In this document: piece after piece, positions 29,886-36,740 of the stretch
How positions within the stretch are numbered: position 1 is the first letter of the stretch
How the letters are laid out: each line of letters begins with the position of its first letter
Origin: an uncultured Lysobacteraceae bacterium
GTDB taxonomy: Bacteria; Pseudomonadota; Gammaproteobacteria; Xanthomonadales; Xanthomonadaceae
DNA: 64,000 nucleotides
Direction of reading: 5' to 3'
Assembly (NCBI GenBank): GCA_902825775.1
Contig: CADECF010000007.1
Coordinates: 114,457 to 178,456 of the forward strand
Position numbers and translations under genes: made by a program
Notes under the pieces: model-generated
What the model was told of the DNA's origin: nothing
The model's input: the letters and a program-made list of their open reading frames with translations, nothing else
Database searches by the model: none

Positions 29886-29912
29886 TTAGCAGTCGCCAGA
29901 TATGACTGCTAA
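29886..29912 (-). promoter_or_regulatory. Perfect inverted repeat in the rpoH leader
   Basis: Arms ttagcagtc and gactgctaa are separated by 9 nt and end 12 nt before the rpoH ATG. In RNA they would form a stem immediately before the ggag ribosome-binding site; in DNA they could be an operator. Confidence 0.55.
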
Positions 29913-30031
29913 GGGCGCCCAGAGTTCCCCAGCGTTTCGCTGATGGAACGCCGGAATGGGAAAACCACCCCCTTGCAGTCTCCGGATACTTAATTCGGTA
30001 CGCCAGGCCAGGAAATCAAGGCCCGCCATAG

Positions 30032-30063
30032 AATTATCTTAACTTATTGAAAAATAGATAATT
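30032..30063. promoter_or_regulatory. AT-rich dyad in the rpoH upstream region
   Basis: aattatct and agataatt flank 16 nt of AT-rich DNA in the 274-bp gap between rpoH and the EAL gene. Minus-strand gataat-like hexamers make it a candidate rpoH promoter region. No gene lies in this gap. Confidence 0.4.
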
Positions 30064-30148
30064 TTAGCGAGACACGAACGACGTCTGGGCGGAAGGCAGG
30101 CGCCCTAGCGGCGGTAAGGTGGGCGCCCATGGTCCAGCAGCTGTCTAC

Positions 30149-30952
30149 TCAGAAAGCCAGCCAGGAAAAATCCGGCTCCGGCAAGGCCTCCAGTCCGGGC
30201 CGCGCGTACAGGTAGCCTTGCTGCAGGTGAATGCCCAACGCGAGCAGCCGGCGGGCGTCGGCCTCAGACTCCACGCCTTCGGCCACCAGCGCGCAGCCGA
30301 GTTTGCCGGCGATGCCGATCACGCTCTCGATGATGGCCTGGCGCACGCTGTCGCCGCCGACGCCGCGCACCAGATGCATGTCGATCTTGAGCAATTGCGG
30401 CTGATAGCTGGCCAGCAAGCCGAGCCCGGCATGGCCGGCGCCGAAGTCGTCGATCGCCACGATGAAACCCATCGCCTGGTACGCCTGCAGCGATTCGGCG
30501 ATGCGTTGCTGATTCAACGGTTCGGATTCGGACAGTTCGAGGATCACGTGCCTGGGCGCCAGGCCCACGCTCTCGGCCGCGGCGCGCAGCGACATGATGG
30601 TGCCCGGGTGCACGAATGCGCTCGGCGCGAGATTCAGCGCCAGCCGCGTGCGCAGATCGAGCCGCGCGGCAGCGAACAGCGCCAGCAGCATGGTGCGATG
30701 GTCGAACACCGGGCGCCGCGCGTGCGGCACGGCGGCGAGCATTTCCAACGCACCCTGCCCTTGCGGGCCGCGTACCAACGCCTCGTAGGCGTACACCGAT
30801 TGGCGCTTGAGATCGACGATCGGTTGAAAAGCGATCCGCACGTGGCGGAATGCACCGCTCTCGGCGGCTTCGGTCGGATGGGCGCCCGCGACGGAGGCCA
30901 GCATGGGACTGTCGACCAGAGAATGCGACAGCGTGGAATCCAGGGATGTCAT
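30149..30952 (-). CDS. EAL-domain cyclic-di-GMP phosphodiesterase
   Basis: 267 aa. A stand-alone EAL domain without GGDEF, PAS or membrane part. The metal and catalytic positions look intact: YEALVRG (EAL motif), the Asn in ALNLAPS, LELSESE, AIDDFGAG, LLKIDMHL, VAEGVE and LQQGYLYARP. It should hydrolyse c-di-GMP to pGpG. The ATG at 30952 overlaps the stop of the outer-membrane gene (ATGA), so the enzyme is made in step with a surface-structure operon. Natural inference: local feedback that lowers c-di-GMP when the structure is expressed. Confidence 0.9.
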   Translation of the reverse strand: MTSLDSTLSHSLVDSPMLASVAGAHPTEAAESGAFRHVRIAFQPIVDLKRQSVYAYEALVRGPQGQGALEMLAAVPHARRPVFDHRTMLLALFAAARLDLRTRLALNLAPSAFVHPGTIMSLRAAAESVGLAPRHVILELSESEPLNQQRIAESLQAYQAMGFIVAIDDFGAGHAGLGLLASYQPQLLKIDMHLVRGVGGDSVRQAIIESVIGIAGKLGCALVAEGVESEADARRLLALGIHLQQGYLYARPGLEALPEPDFSWLAF

Positions 30953-32907
30953 CGCTGGCGTCCTGCGGGAATATCGAGTCGGGTGGTCTGCCGCACGTGC
31001 ACTTCGATCGTCCGCTGCGCGGCGGCGTCTTCGACGAACCACGGCAGCGGCAGATTGTCCGGCAGCACGGTCACGCGATGCGCGCCGACGGCCACGCGCG
31101 GGAATTCGAATTGGCCGTTGCTGTCGGTGCGCAACGAATAGCGGCCGTCGAGCACGATGGTGACGTTGGCCGCCGGCAGTTCCGATGCCGCGCGTACGCC
31201 GTCGTTGTTGTCGTCCAGGAACAGCGAGCCGGCGACGCTGCCGACCGCGGCGCCCGGCGCGCCGCCGATCACGGCCAGCGGCTGTCCGGCCTGACGGTCG
31301 TAGCGCAAGGTGAGGAACACCGAACGGTCGCGCGGCAGCGAAATGAACGGCGTATCGGTGACCAGCGGATCCAGGATGAAGGGCGAGCGCTGCGAACCCT
31401 GGCTCTGGTAGAACGCCGCGGCCAGCGACCAGCGCGGACGGATGCGCCAGTTCAAACCGATATTGAAATCCACGCCGCGGGTCGCGTTGGGACCATCTCC
31501 ATGGGTCCAGCGCGCGGTGCCGTCGATCGACAGGGTATCGGTGAGATCGCGCCCGCCATATAGCGAGACCGTGGTGGTCGCGGTGGCCGGTTCGCCGTCG
31601 TAGCTCAGTTCGCCATAGGCCAGCGACGCAGACAAACGCGCGCCGCCTCGCATCGGAAACGCCTGGTCGACGCTGGCCAGCCAGCTGTCGCCGCCGCCGT
31701 CGCCGCCTTCCGCGACATCGAACTGCAGGCGCGTCTGGCCCCAATGCGTGCTCTTGTCGGCGAACAACTGCGCGGCGTAGGTGTTCTCCGGCGTGTGGCG
31801 CACGCTCAAGCTGCCGCCGTAACCGAACGTGCTGCTGGCCTGATAGCGCGCGAAGCCGGTGCCGTACTGGCCGTCGAAGCCTTCGCCGCTGATCGAACGG
31901 ATGTCGTCCAGGCCCAGGTTCCAGCTCCAGCGCGCGAACTGGTACGCGATGCGGTAATAGCCGCCGCGGATATCGTTGTTGATCGGCAGCGCGCCCCACG
32001 CCAAACCGGGATCCAGCGAGAACACGCCGTAGTTGTGGCGGTAGCGCCCGCGCCTGGCGCTGGCGTCGATCCATGCGCCCTGCGCTTGGCCTTCCTCGGC
32101 ATCGCTCGCCAATGCGTTGAACTGCACCGTATCGCGCTCGCCTTCCCAACCGGTGGCCACGTGCACGGCGTGCGTTTCGTCGTCGACGAAAGTGGCTTCG
32201 CCCAGATCGTCCGGCTCGATGCGGCCATGCGTGCCGAGATAAGACGCCGCACCGGTCCAGCCCGGCGCCCATTGCCATTGCGCGCCGGCCGAAGCGACGT
32301 AGCCGTCGGCCAGATCGAAACCGACTACGCGCGAGCCGTTGTACATGCCTGCGCGGCCTACCGCGCCGAAGAGAGTAACGCCGCCTGCATTCTTGGTCGC
32401 CTGGCTGCTGACGCCGGCGAAAGCCACGGTCGGTAGGAAGAAGCGGTATTGCTCGCGCTGCAATCCCAGCGAAGGCGTGTTGATCACGCCCAGGCCGTTG
32501 TCGACGCGCCAGCCGCCGTCGACGTACAGATTGCGCTGCCAAAGCGTCGCCGCGCCGCCCCAGCCGCCGTCGCGCTCGAAGCGCTCGCGGTCGCTGTGGA
32601 ACAAGGTGGCATCCAACGAAAAGCTGCCCCAGGTCGGCGTTTCCCAGAAGCCGCCCGCGGCGATGCCTTCTTCGTTGAAAGTTTCATCGCCGCGCTCGGT
32701 GCGCGCCGCCACGGCTTCGAGGTGATAGGCGCGCGGCAAGCCGCCGGCGTCGACGGGCTCTTCGTCGTCCGGCGGCAACGGCGCCAGCGATTCGGCCGCG
32801 ATGATGCGGTCGCGGTAGGGCGCGTCCTGCGCGTGCGCGGCGCTCGCGACGATGGCGGCGAGCGCCATGGCCAGCGTTCGCCGACGGATGTTGTGCCGGA
32901 ATTTCAT
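30949..32907 (-). CDS. Large outer-membrane protein of a fimbria-like operon, usher-like in position but not FimD-like in sequence
   Basis: 652 aa, start at the ATG at 32907 overlapping the chaperone stop (ATGA). A signal peptide (about 1-27, ends SAAHA) leads to roughly 480 residues of alternating aromatic and polar residues typical of beta-barrel strands (SFSLDATLFHSDRERFERD, TVSLYGGRDLTDTLSIDGTA). The C-terminal 90 residues form an SdrD_B/carboxypeptidase-regulatory-like beta-sandwich (VAGSLFLDDNNDGVRAASEL, SNGQFEFPRVAVGAHRVTVL). I do not recognise the FimD N-terminal and plug domains. Position after subunits and chaperone suggests an export pore or anchor. Confidence 0.7.
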   Translation of the reverse strand: MKFRHNIRRRTLAMALAAIVASAAHAQDAPYRDRIIAAESLAPLPPDDEEPVDAGGLPRAYHLEAVAARTERGDETFNEEGIAAGGFWETPTWGSFSLDATLFHSDRERFERDGGWGGAATLWQRNLYVDGGWRVDNGLGVINTPSLGLQREQYRFFLPTVAFAGVSSQATKNAGGVTLFGAVGRAGMYNGSRVVGFDLADGYVASAGAQWQWAPGWTGAASYLGTHGRIEPDDLGEATFVDDETHAVHVATGWEGERDTVQFNALASDAEEGQAQGAWIDASARRGRYRHNYGVFSLDPGLAWGALPINNDIRGGYYRIAYQFARWSWNLGLDDIRSISGEGFDGQYGTGFARYQASSTFGYGGSLSVRHTPENTYAAQLFADKSTHWGQTRLQFDVAEGGDGGGDSWLASVDQAFPMRGGARLSASLAYGELSYDGEPATATTTVSLYGGRDLTDTLSIDGTARWTHGDGPNATRGVDFNIGLNWRIRPRWSLAAAFYQSQGSQRSPFILDPLVTDTPFISLPRDRSVFLTLRYDRQAGQPLAVIGGAPGAAVGSVAGSLFLDDNNDGVRAASELPAANVTIVLDGRYSLRTDSNGQFEFPRVAVGAHRVTVLPDNLPLPWFVEDAAAQRTIEVHVRQTTRLDIPAGRQR

Positions 32908-33701
32908 TTGGCGACGGCGGTATCGATGGCCAGGCGCTGCGCGCCCCACTCCAACCTGCCTTTCAGCTGCACCGGAAACGCGATCGGCGGCGCCGGCGTG
33001 TCGGGGTCGTCGCCTTCGGGCACGAGCGAAATCGCACGCGTTTCCCCGGGCAGAAGCGGGATGCTGGAGGGCGCGAACACGAACTTGCGGCCTTGCGCGT
33101 CGACGCCGTCGATCAAGCCGGCGAGACGGCCGTGCGCGTTGCCGCTATTGCGGATCTGCAGCACAGGCACGACGCGGCCATCGACGGTCTCGGCCTTGCC
33201 GCCGACGAGGGACAGCTGCGCGGCGGCGTTGCCGATGGTGAGATAGACGATGATGCCGATGCGGCCGGAGACGTCCGGCACGGCGCTGCCGGCGACCCGC
33301 TCCGGATCGCCTTCCAGCAGGATCGCGAAACGGCACTCGCCGGTGGGCGCATCGGCGGGCACCGCCACTTCGAAGCGATAGCGGCGTTTGCCGTTGGCGG
33401 CGACGTTGATCTCGGCCGCCTCCAGGCCCACCCAAGGCCTGCAGCTGTTCGGCGCCAGCGCATCGGCGAATACCGCGGCGGCGTTGCCGTCCAGCGTCCA
33501 GTCCGCGGTGCGCAGGGTGTAATGCGCGCTCGAGTTGGAGACGTTCGAAATTTCCACCACGTTGCGGTACGTCGTGCCGGGCTTCACGGCGTCTTCGAAA
33601 CGCGGCGGCGACACCAGCGCGGAAAAACCTTGCGCGGCGGCGGCGGCCGAAGCCAGCGAGCCGAACGCCAAAAACGCGGCCTGCATCAAGATGCGCGACA
33701 T
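32904..33701 (-). CDS. PapD-like periplasmic pilus chaperone
   Basis: 265 aa. Signal peptide (about 1-23, ASAAAAA), then two immunoglobulin-like domains. Domain 1 starts ALVSPPRFEDAVKPGTTYRN and includes IKVF-like strand RIGIIVYLTIG, where G1-strand donor residues of fimbrial chaperones lie. Domain 2 (about 150-265) contains LQIRNSGNAHGRLAG. The canonical PapD Arg-Lys pair cannot be assigned with confidence by eye. It is coupled at both ends (TGATG upstream, ATGA downstream). It most likely binds the subunits encoded upstream and delivers them to the outer-membrane protein. Confidence 0.75.
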   Translation of the reverse strand: MSRILMQAAFLAFGSLASAAAAAQGFSALVSPPRFEDAVKPGTTYRNVVEISNVSNSSAHYTLRTADWTLDGNAAAVFADALAPNSCRPWVGLEAAEINVAANGKRRYRFEVAVPADAPTGECRFAILLEGDPERVAGSAVPDVSGRIGIIVYLTIGNAAAQLSLVGGKAETVDGRVVPVLQIRNSGNAHGRLAGLIDGVDAQGRKFVFAPSSIPLLPGETRAISLVPEGDDPDTPAPPIAFPVQLKGRLEWGAQRLAIDTAVAK

Positions 33702-34168
33702 CACGGACCCTCCAGGTCGATCTCGAACGTGAAATTGAGTTGCTCGGTGCGCTCCAGCCGCTGGCCGTCGGCCTGGATGACCAGCCGCATCGTGTCTTCG
33801 AGCAGTCCGCCGGGCATCGTGCCGGCGTACACCAGCGTGCGTTCGCCGGCGCGCAACGTGCCGGGCAGCAGGCGGCCGCGCGTCGTCCAGGTGGCGGTCA
33901 CCGGGCCGGTCGCCTGCGCGGGCAGCGTCATGTAGACGCGGCCCGTGCGGCCCTGCCACGGCGCCAGGTTCAAGCGCACCAATACGGTGATCGCACCGGA
34001 GACCGTCGGCCGTTGGCCGCGCTGCGGAGCGGCCGTGTCCCACTTCATCTTCAACGTGCTGCCCAGCACCTGGCTGGCGCTGTCGTCGACGCGATGCGTG
34101 GTCTTGGCCATGGCCGGCGATGCCGCCAGCAGCAGGCCCAACGCGAGCGAGAGCGCGCGCAGGCTCAT
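33701..34168 (-). CDS. Small secreted protein of the fimbria-like operon
   Basis: 155 aa from the ATG at 34168, which overlaps the preceding stop (ATGA). Signal peptide about 1-21 (SPAMA). The mature 134 residues are beta-rich with no Cys and end QLNFTFEIDLEGP, an alternating hydrophobic strand of the sort fimbrial subunits or adaptors use for donor-strand pairing. I recognise no named family. By position it could be a tip, adaptor or anchor subunit. Confidence 0.65.
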   Translation of the reverse strand: MSLRALSLALGLLLAASPAMAKTTHRVDDSASQVLGSTLKMKWDTAAPQRGQRPTVSGAITVLVRLNLAPWQGRTGRVYMTLPAQATGPVTATWTTRGRLLPGTLRAGERTLVYAGTMPGGLLEDTMRLVIQADGQRLERTEQLNFTFEIDLEGP

Positions 34169-34800
34169 GGCGCGCTCAACGTGTACACGACACGTCCCGT
34201 GTAGGTGCCGGCGGCCACGACCGCATCGTTGCTGTAACGGAAGCTGTGGCAGCTTTCGCGCCAAGTGTTGGATGGGAAACTGGCGAGCGTTTGCGTACCG
34301 GTGCTGAAGCTGCCGGCAGGCACCGGCTGCGCGGCGTTGCCGTCGCCGTTGCCGCTGCTGGTCCAGTTGATCTGCGAGAACGGAATGGTGTCGCCGGTCC
34401 CATTGGTCAGGCCGGCCGGCACCGCCGCTGTCAACGTGGCGGTGCCCGAGCCGCTCGGGCGCCGGTAGAAACCGCCGATATAGATTTCCGCGGGCACGTT
34501 GCAGAAGGCGTAGCCGTCGTAGTTGCTGATGCCGGTGGTCGCGTTGGTCGTCATCGCCAGATCCGTACCGTTGCCCAACACGGCGGCGGGCACGGCGACG
34601 GAGACGAGATTGATGGCGCCGCCGTTCTGCGGCGTGCCGCCGTTGCTGTAATTGTTGCTGCTGAACGCGCCATTGCCCACGCGCAGGTACACCATCCGCG
34701 GGCCCGGATCGATGCTGACCACGAAAGCATGGGCCGCATCGCTGGCGCACAGCGCGAACAACAGCAGCAGCCCTCGCAGGCCGCGCGCAGACAAAGACAT
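34165..34800 (-). CDS. Secreted subunit-like protein, minor paralogue
   Basis: 211 aa. A good ribosome-binding site (ccggggagag) precedes the ATG at 34800. Signal peptide about 1-23 (ASDAAHA). The mature part is Gly/Asn/Thr-rich and contains MVYLRVGNGAF near the start and VAAGTYTGRVVYTLSAP at the end, matching the layout of the protein encoded upstream (ILYLRVGAGND, SRVTYTASMP). It has two Cys residues (FCNVP and ESCHSF) that could form a disulphide, which the other paralogue lacks. Probably a minor pilus-like subunit. Confidence 0.7.
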   Translation of the reverse strand: MSLSARGLRGLLLLFALCASDAAHAFVVSIDPGPRMVYLRVGNGAFSSNNYSNGGTPQNGGAINLVSVAVPAAVLGNGTDLAMTTNATTGISNYDGYAFCNVPAEIYIGGFYRRPSGSGTATLTAAVPAGLTNGTGDTIPFSQINWTSSGNGDGNAAQPVPAGSFSTGTQTLASFPSNTWRESCHSFRYSNDAVVAAGTYTGRVVYTLSAP

Positions 34801-34822
34801 GGGACTCTCCCCGGTTCCATCG

Positions 34823-34857
34823 AAAAAACCGCAAGGCCGATTCCCCCGGCCTTGCGG
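34823..34857 (-). terminator. Intrinsic terminator between the first and second subunit-like genes
   Basis: On the minus strand a perfect 11-bp stem (ccgcaaggccg/cggccttgcgg, 7-nt loop) is followed by six T residues, 17 nt after the stop of the first gene. It should make the first gene's mRNA more abundant than that of downstream genes. Confidence 0.88.
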
Positions 34858-34873
34858 GTACAGCAGCCTTCGA

Positions 34874-35497
34874 TTACGGCATCGAAGCGGTGTAGGTCAC
34901 GCGGCTGTTGTTGGCGTTGGTGCCGCCGTAGACGCCGGGCGCCACGACGTTGTCGTTCTCGTACGCGAAGGTCCAGCGCGCGTCGCGGTTGATCACCTTG
35001 CCGCTGGCCGGGGTCAGCGCGACGGTCGTGGTGGCGCCATCGGCCAGGGCCGGGTGCGGCAGCGGCGTGCCCGGAGTCAGCGCGGCGACCGCGGCGCTGA
35101 TCTGGCTGTAGCTGATGGTGTCGCCGGCGCCATTGTTCAACGCGCCCAGCGTGGTGGAACTGAAAGTGATGTTGCCGTTGTTGCCGATGACGCGAGCGGT
35201 CACGGTGCCGTTGTTCAAGTCGCCCGAGGCCGGCGTGGCCGCGATCGCGCCGCCGTCGCCGATGTTGGCGGCGGGCACGACGAAGGCGATCTGGTTGATG
35301 GTGCCCAGGTTCGCGAAGTCGTTACCGGCGCCCACGCGCAGGTACAGGATCTTCGGCACCGTCACCTGGAAGTCCAGGCGGGCGCTGGCGGTGAGCGGCG
35401 TGCCGGTGCCGGTCGTGAAGGTCGACTCGGCATTGGCCATCATCGGGACGGCAGCCAGCATTGCAGCGGCCAGCAAGGTCTTGGTCATGGTGCGCAT
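34874..35497 (-). CDS. Secreted subunit-like protein, probable major subunit
   Basis: 207 aa. The ATG at 35497 has ggggag 8-9 nt upstream; an internal ATG at 35488 is also possible. Signal peptide about 1-23 (VPMMANA). The mature part starts ESTFTTGTG, has LDFQVTVPKILYLRVGAG, many Gly/Asn/Thr/Ala, no Cys, and ends PGVYGGTNANNSRVTYTASM, an alternating final strand. It is first in the operon, 17 nt before a strong terminator, and 75 nt after a sigma-54-like promoter: a typical arrangement for an abundant structural subunit. No named family recognised. Confidence 0.72.
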   Translation of the reverse strand: MRTMTKTLLAAAMLAAVPMMANAESTFTTGTGTPLTASARLDFQVTVPKILYLRVGAGNDFANLGTINQIAFVVPAANIGDGGAIAATPASGDLNNGTVTARVIGNNGNITFSSTTLGALNNGAGDTISYSQISAAVAALTPGTPLPHPALADGATTTVALTPASGKVINRDARWTFAYENDNVVAPGVYGGTNANNSRVTYTASMP

Positions 35498-35570
35498 AGC
35501 GGAAAGACTCCCCAGTCATTTATTAGGTAATGGGCCGAGAAGTGATTTCTCCTGCCTCGCGGGGGGATAG

Positions 35571-35587
35571 AGCAGAAACCATGCCAA
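35571..35587 (-). promoter_or_regulatory. Sigma-54 (RpoN) promoter candidate
   Basis: Minus strand ttggcatggtttctgct has the invariant GG-N10-GC spacing of -24/-12 promoters and matches the consensus at all but two positions of the conserved blocks (TGGCAC to tggcat, TTGC to ctgc). It would start transcription near 35560, about 63 nt before the first subunit-like gene. Confidence 0.7.
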
Positions 35588-35613
35588 ATAGCGATTTAGG
35601 CCCGTTTTTTTCA

Positions 35614-35625
35614 TGACGGCCGTCA
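35614..35625. promoter_or_regulatory. 12-bp perfect palindrome upstream of the sigma-54 promoter
   Basis: tgacggccgtca lies about 30 bp upstream of the -24 element. It could be an activator half-site pair. The rest of 35498-35770 holds no gene. Confidence 0.35.
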
Positions 35626-35770
35626 AACTTTAATGTTATGGCCACGTGAAACCGATTACCTTAACCTGAACAGGCTCAATGACTTAGCTCAGAAACGGCA
35701 GTTAGTGCCTTAACGCGTCAATTTTCCGCGTTCGGCAGGGCTCGGCAGCCTGGGATCGGAGCGGAACGCC

Positions 35771-36601
35771 CTACCCGGCGGTATCCACGCACGCCAGTTC
35801 GCGACAGAACGCGGCAGTCGCCTCGTCCTCCGGAAACGCGCATTCGATCCGCAGTTCTTCCAGGGTCACATCGCGCGGCGTGCCGAAGGTGGTGATGGTG
35901 GAGAAGAAGCGCAGGTCGCGGCCATTGTGGCGGAAGTGCGTCGTCAGCAGCGGCGTCGGCGCGGCGGCTACGTCGCGGTTGCGCCAGTGTTGCGGCACGT
36001 CGGGATAGGCCAGCGTCTGTTCGAGCAGATCGCGAAGCCCGGCATCGGTCGGCGTCGCCGCCACTTCGCTGTGCAGATGGCGGATCAGGTCGCCTGCGAT
36101 CTCTTCCCAGTTGACGATCTTCGACCGCAGGTCCGCCGGATCGAAGATGTTGTGCAACATGTTGGTATGCGGGCTTGCGCGCCCGTCGAGCACGAATGCG
36201 CTCACGCGCGCCGCGGCCGCATTGGCGGCCAGCACGTCCCAATGCCGGTTGAGCAGGAAGGCGGGATAAGGTTCCTGCTGCGCGAGCATCGAATCGATCG
36301 CGCGCCTGATCTGCGCCATCATCGGTGTGGCGAGCGCGGTTTCAGGGTATTTGGGCGCGTAACCGGCTGCGACCAGCAACGCATTGCGTTCGCGCAGCGG
36401 CATCGCCAGCGTATCGGCGAGCTTGTCCACCAGTTCGCGGCTGGGTTGGGCTTTGCCCGTCTCCACGTAACTGAGATGGCGGGCCGAAACGCCGGCGTCC
36501 AACGCCAGGCTCAGCTGGCTCAATCGGCGCGAGGCGCGCCATTCGCGCAGCAGCGCGCCGATCGGCGCGATCCCGGCGACGCGGTGTTCGATCGTAGGCA
36601 T
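35771..36601 (-). CDS. XRE-family regulator with MmyB-like ligand domain
   Basis: 276 aa from the ATG at 36601; an ATG six codons earlier (36619) is also open. The N-terminal helix-turn-helix is RLSQLSLALDAGVSARHLSYVETGK. The remaining 190 residues match the MmyB-like ligand-binding domain (PAFLLNRHWDVLAANAAAA, FSTITTFGTPRDVTLEELRI). It is divergent from the alpha/beta-hydrolase at 36741 across 139 bp that contain two tandem 17-bp palindromes, so it probably represses that gene and itself until a ligand binds. Confidence 0.9.
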   Translation of the reverse strand: MPTIEHRVAGIAPIGALLREWRASRRLSQLSLALDAGVSARHLSYVETGKAQPSRELVDKLADTLAMPLRERNALLVAAGYAPKYPETALATPMMAQIRRAIDSMLAQQEPYPAFLLNRHWDVLAANAAAARVSAFVLDGRASPHTNMLHNIFDPADLRSKIVNWEEIAGDLIRHLHSEVAATPTDAGLRDLLEQTLAYPDVPQHWRNRDVAAAPTPLLTTHFRHNGRDLRFFSTITTFGTPRDVTLEELRIECAFPEDEATAAFCRELACVDTAG

Positions 36602-36634
36602 GCGGCGAGCATAAGCCACCGCCGTAGCGAAGCC

Positions 36635-36674
36635 ATGACCTGCCAGGTCATGGCGCCATAACCTGGCACGTCAT
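36635..36674. promoter_or_regulatory. Tandem 17-bp palindromic operators
   Basis: Site 1 atgacctgccaggtcat (36635-36651) is a perfect dyad, extended to gcc...ggc. Site 2 ataacctggcacgtcat (36658-36674) differs at three positions. The centres are 23 bp apart, about two helical turns, so two dimers would sit on the same DNA face. They lie between the XRE gene and the hydrolase. Confidence 0.8.
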
Positions 36675-36740
36675 TGAGTCCATGCGGGCCGCTGCCCAAG
36701 ATCGTCTCCCAACGGGCGCATCGCCCTAGGGAGCGCAGAC

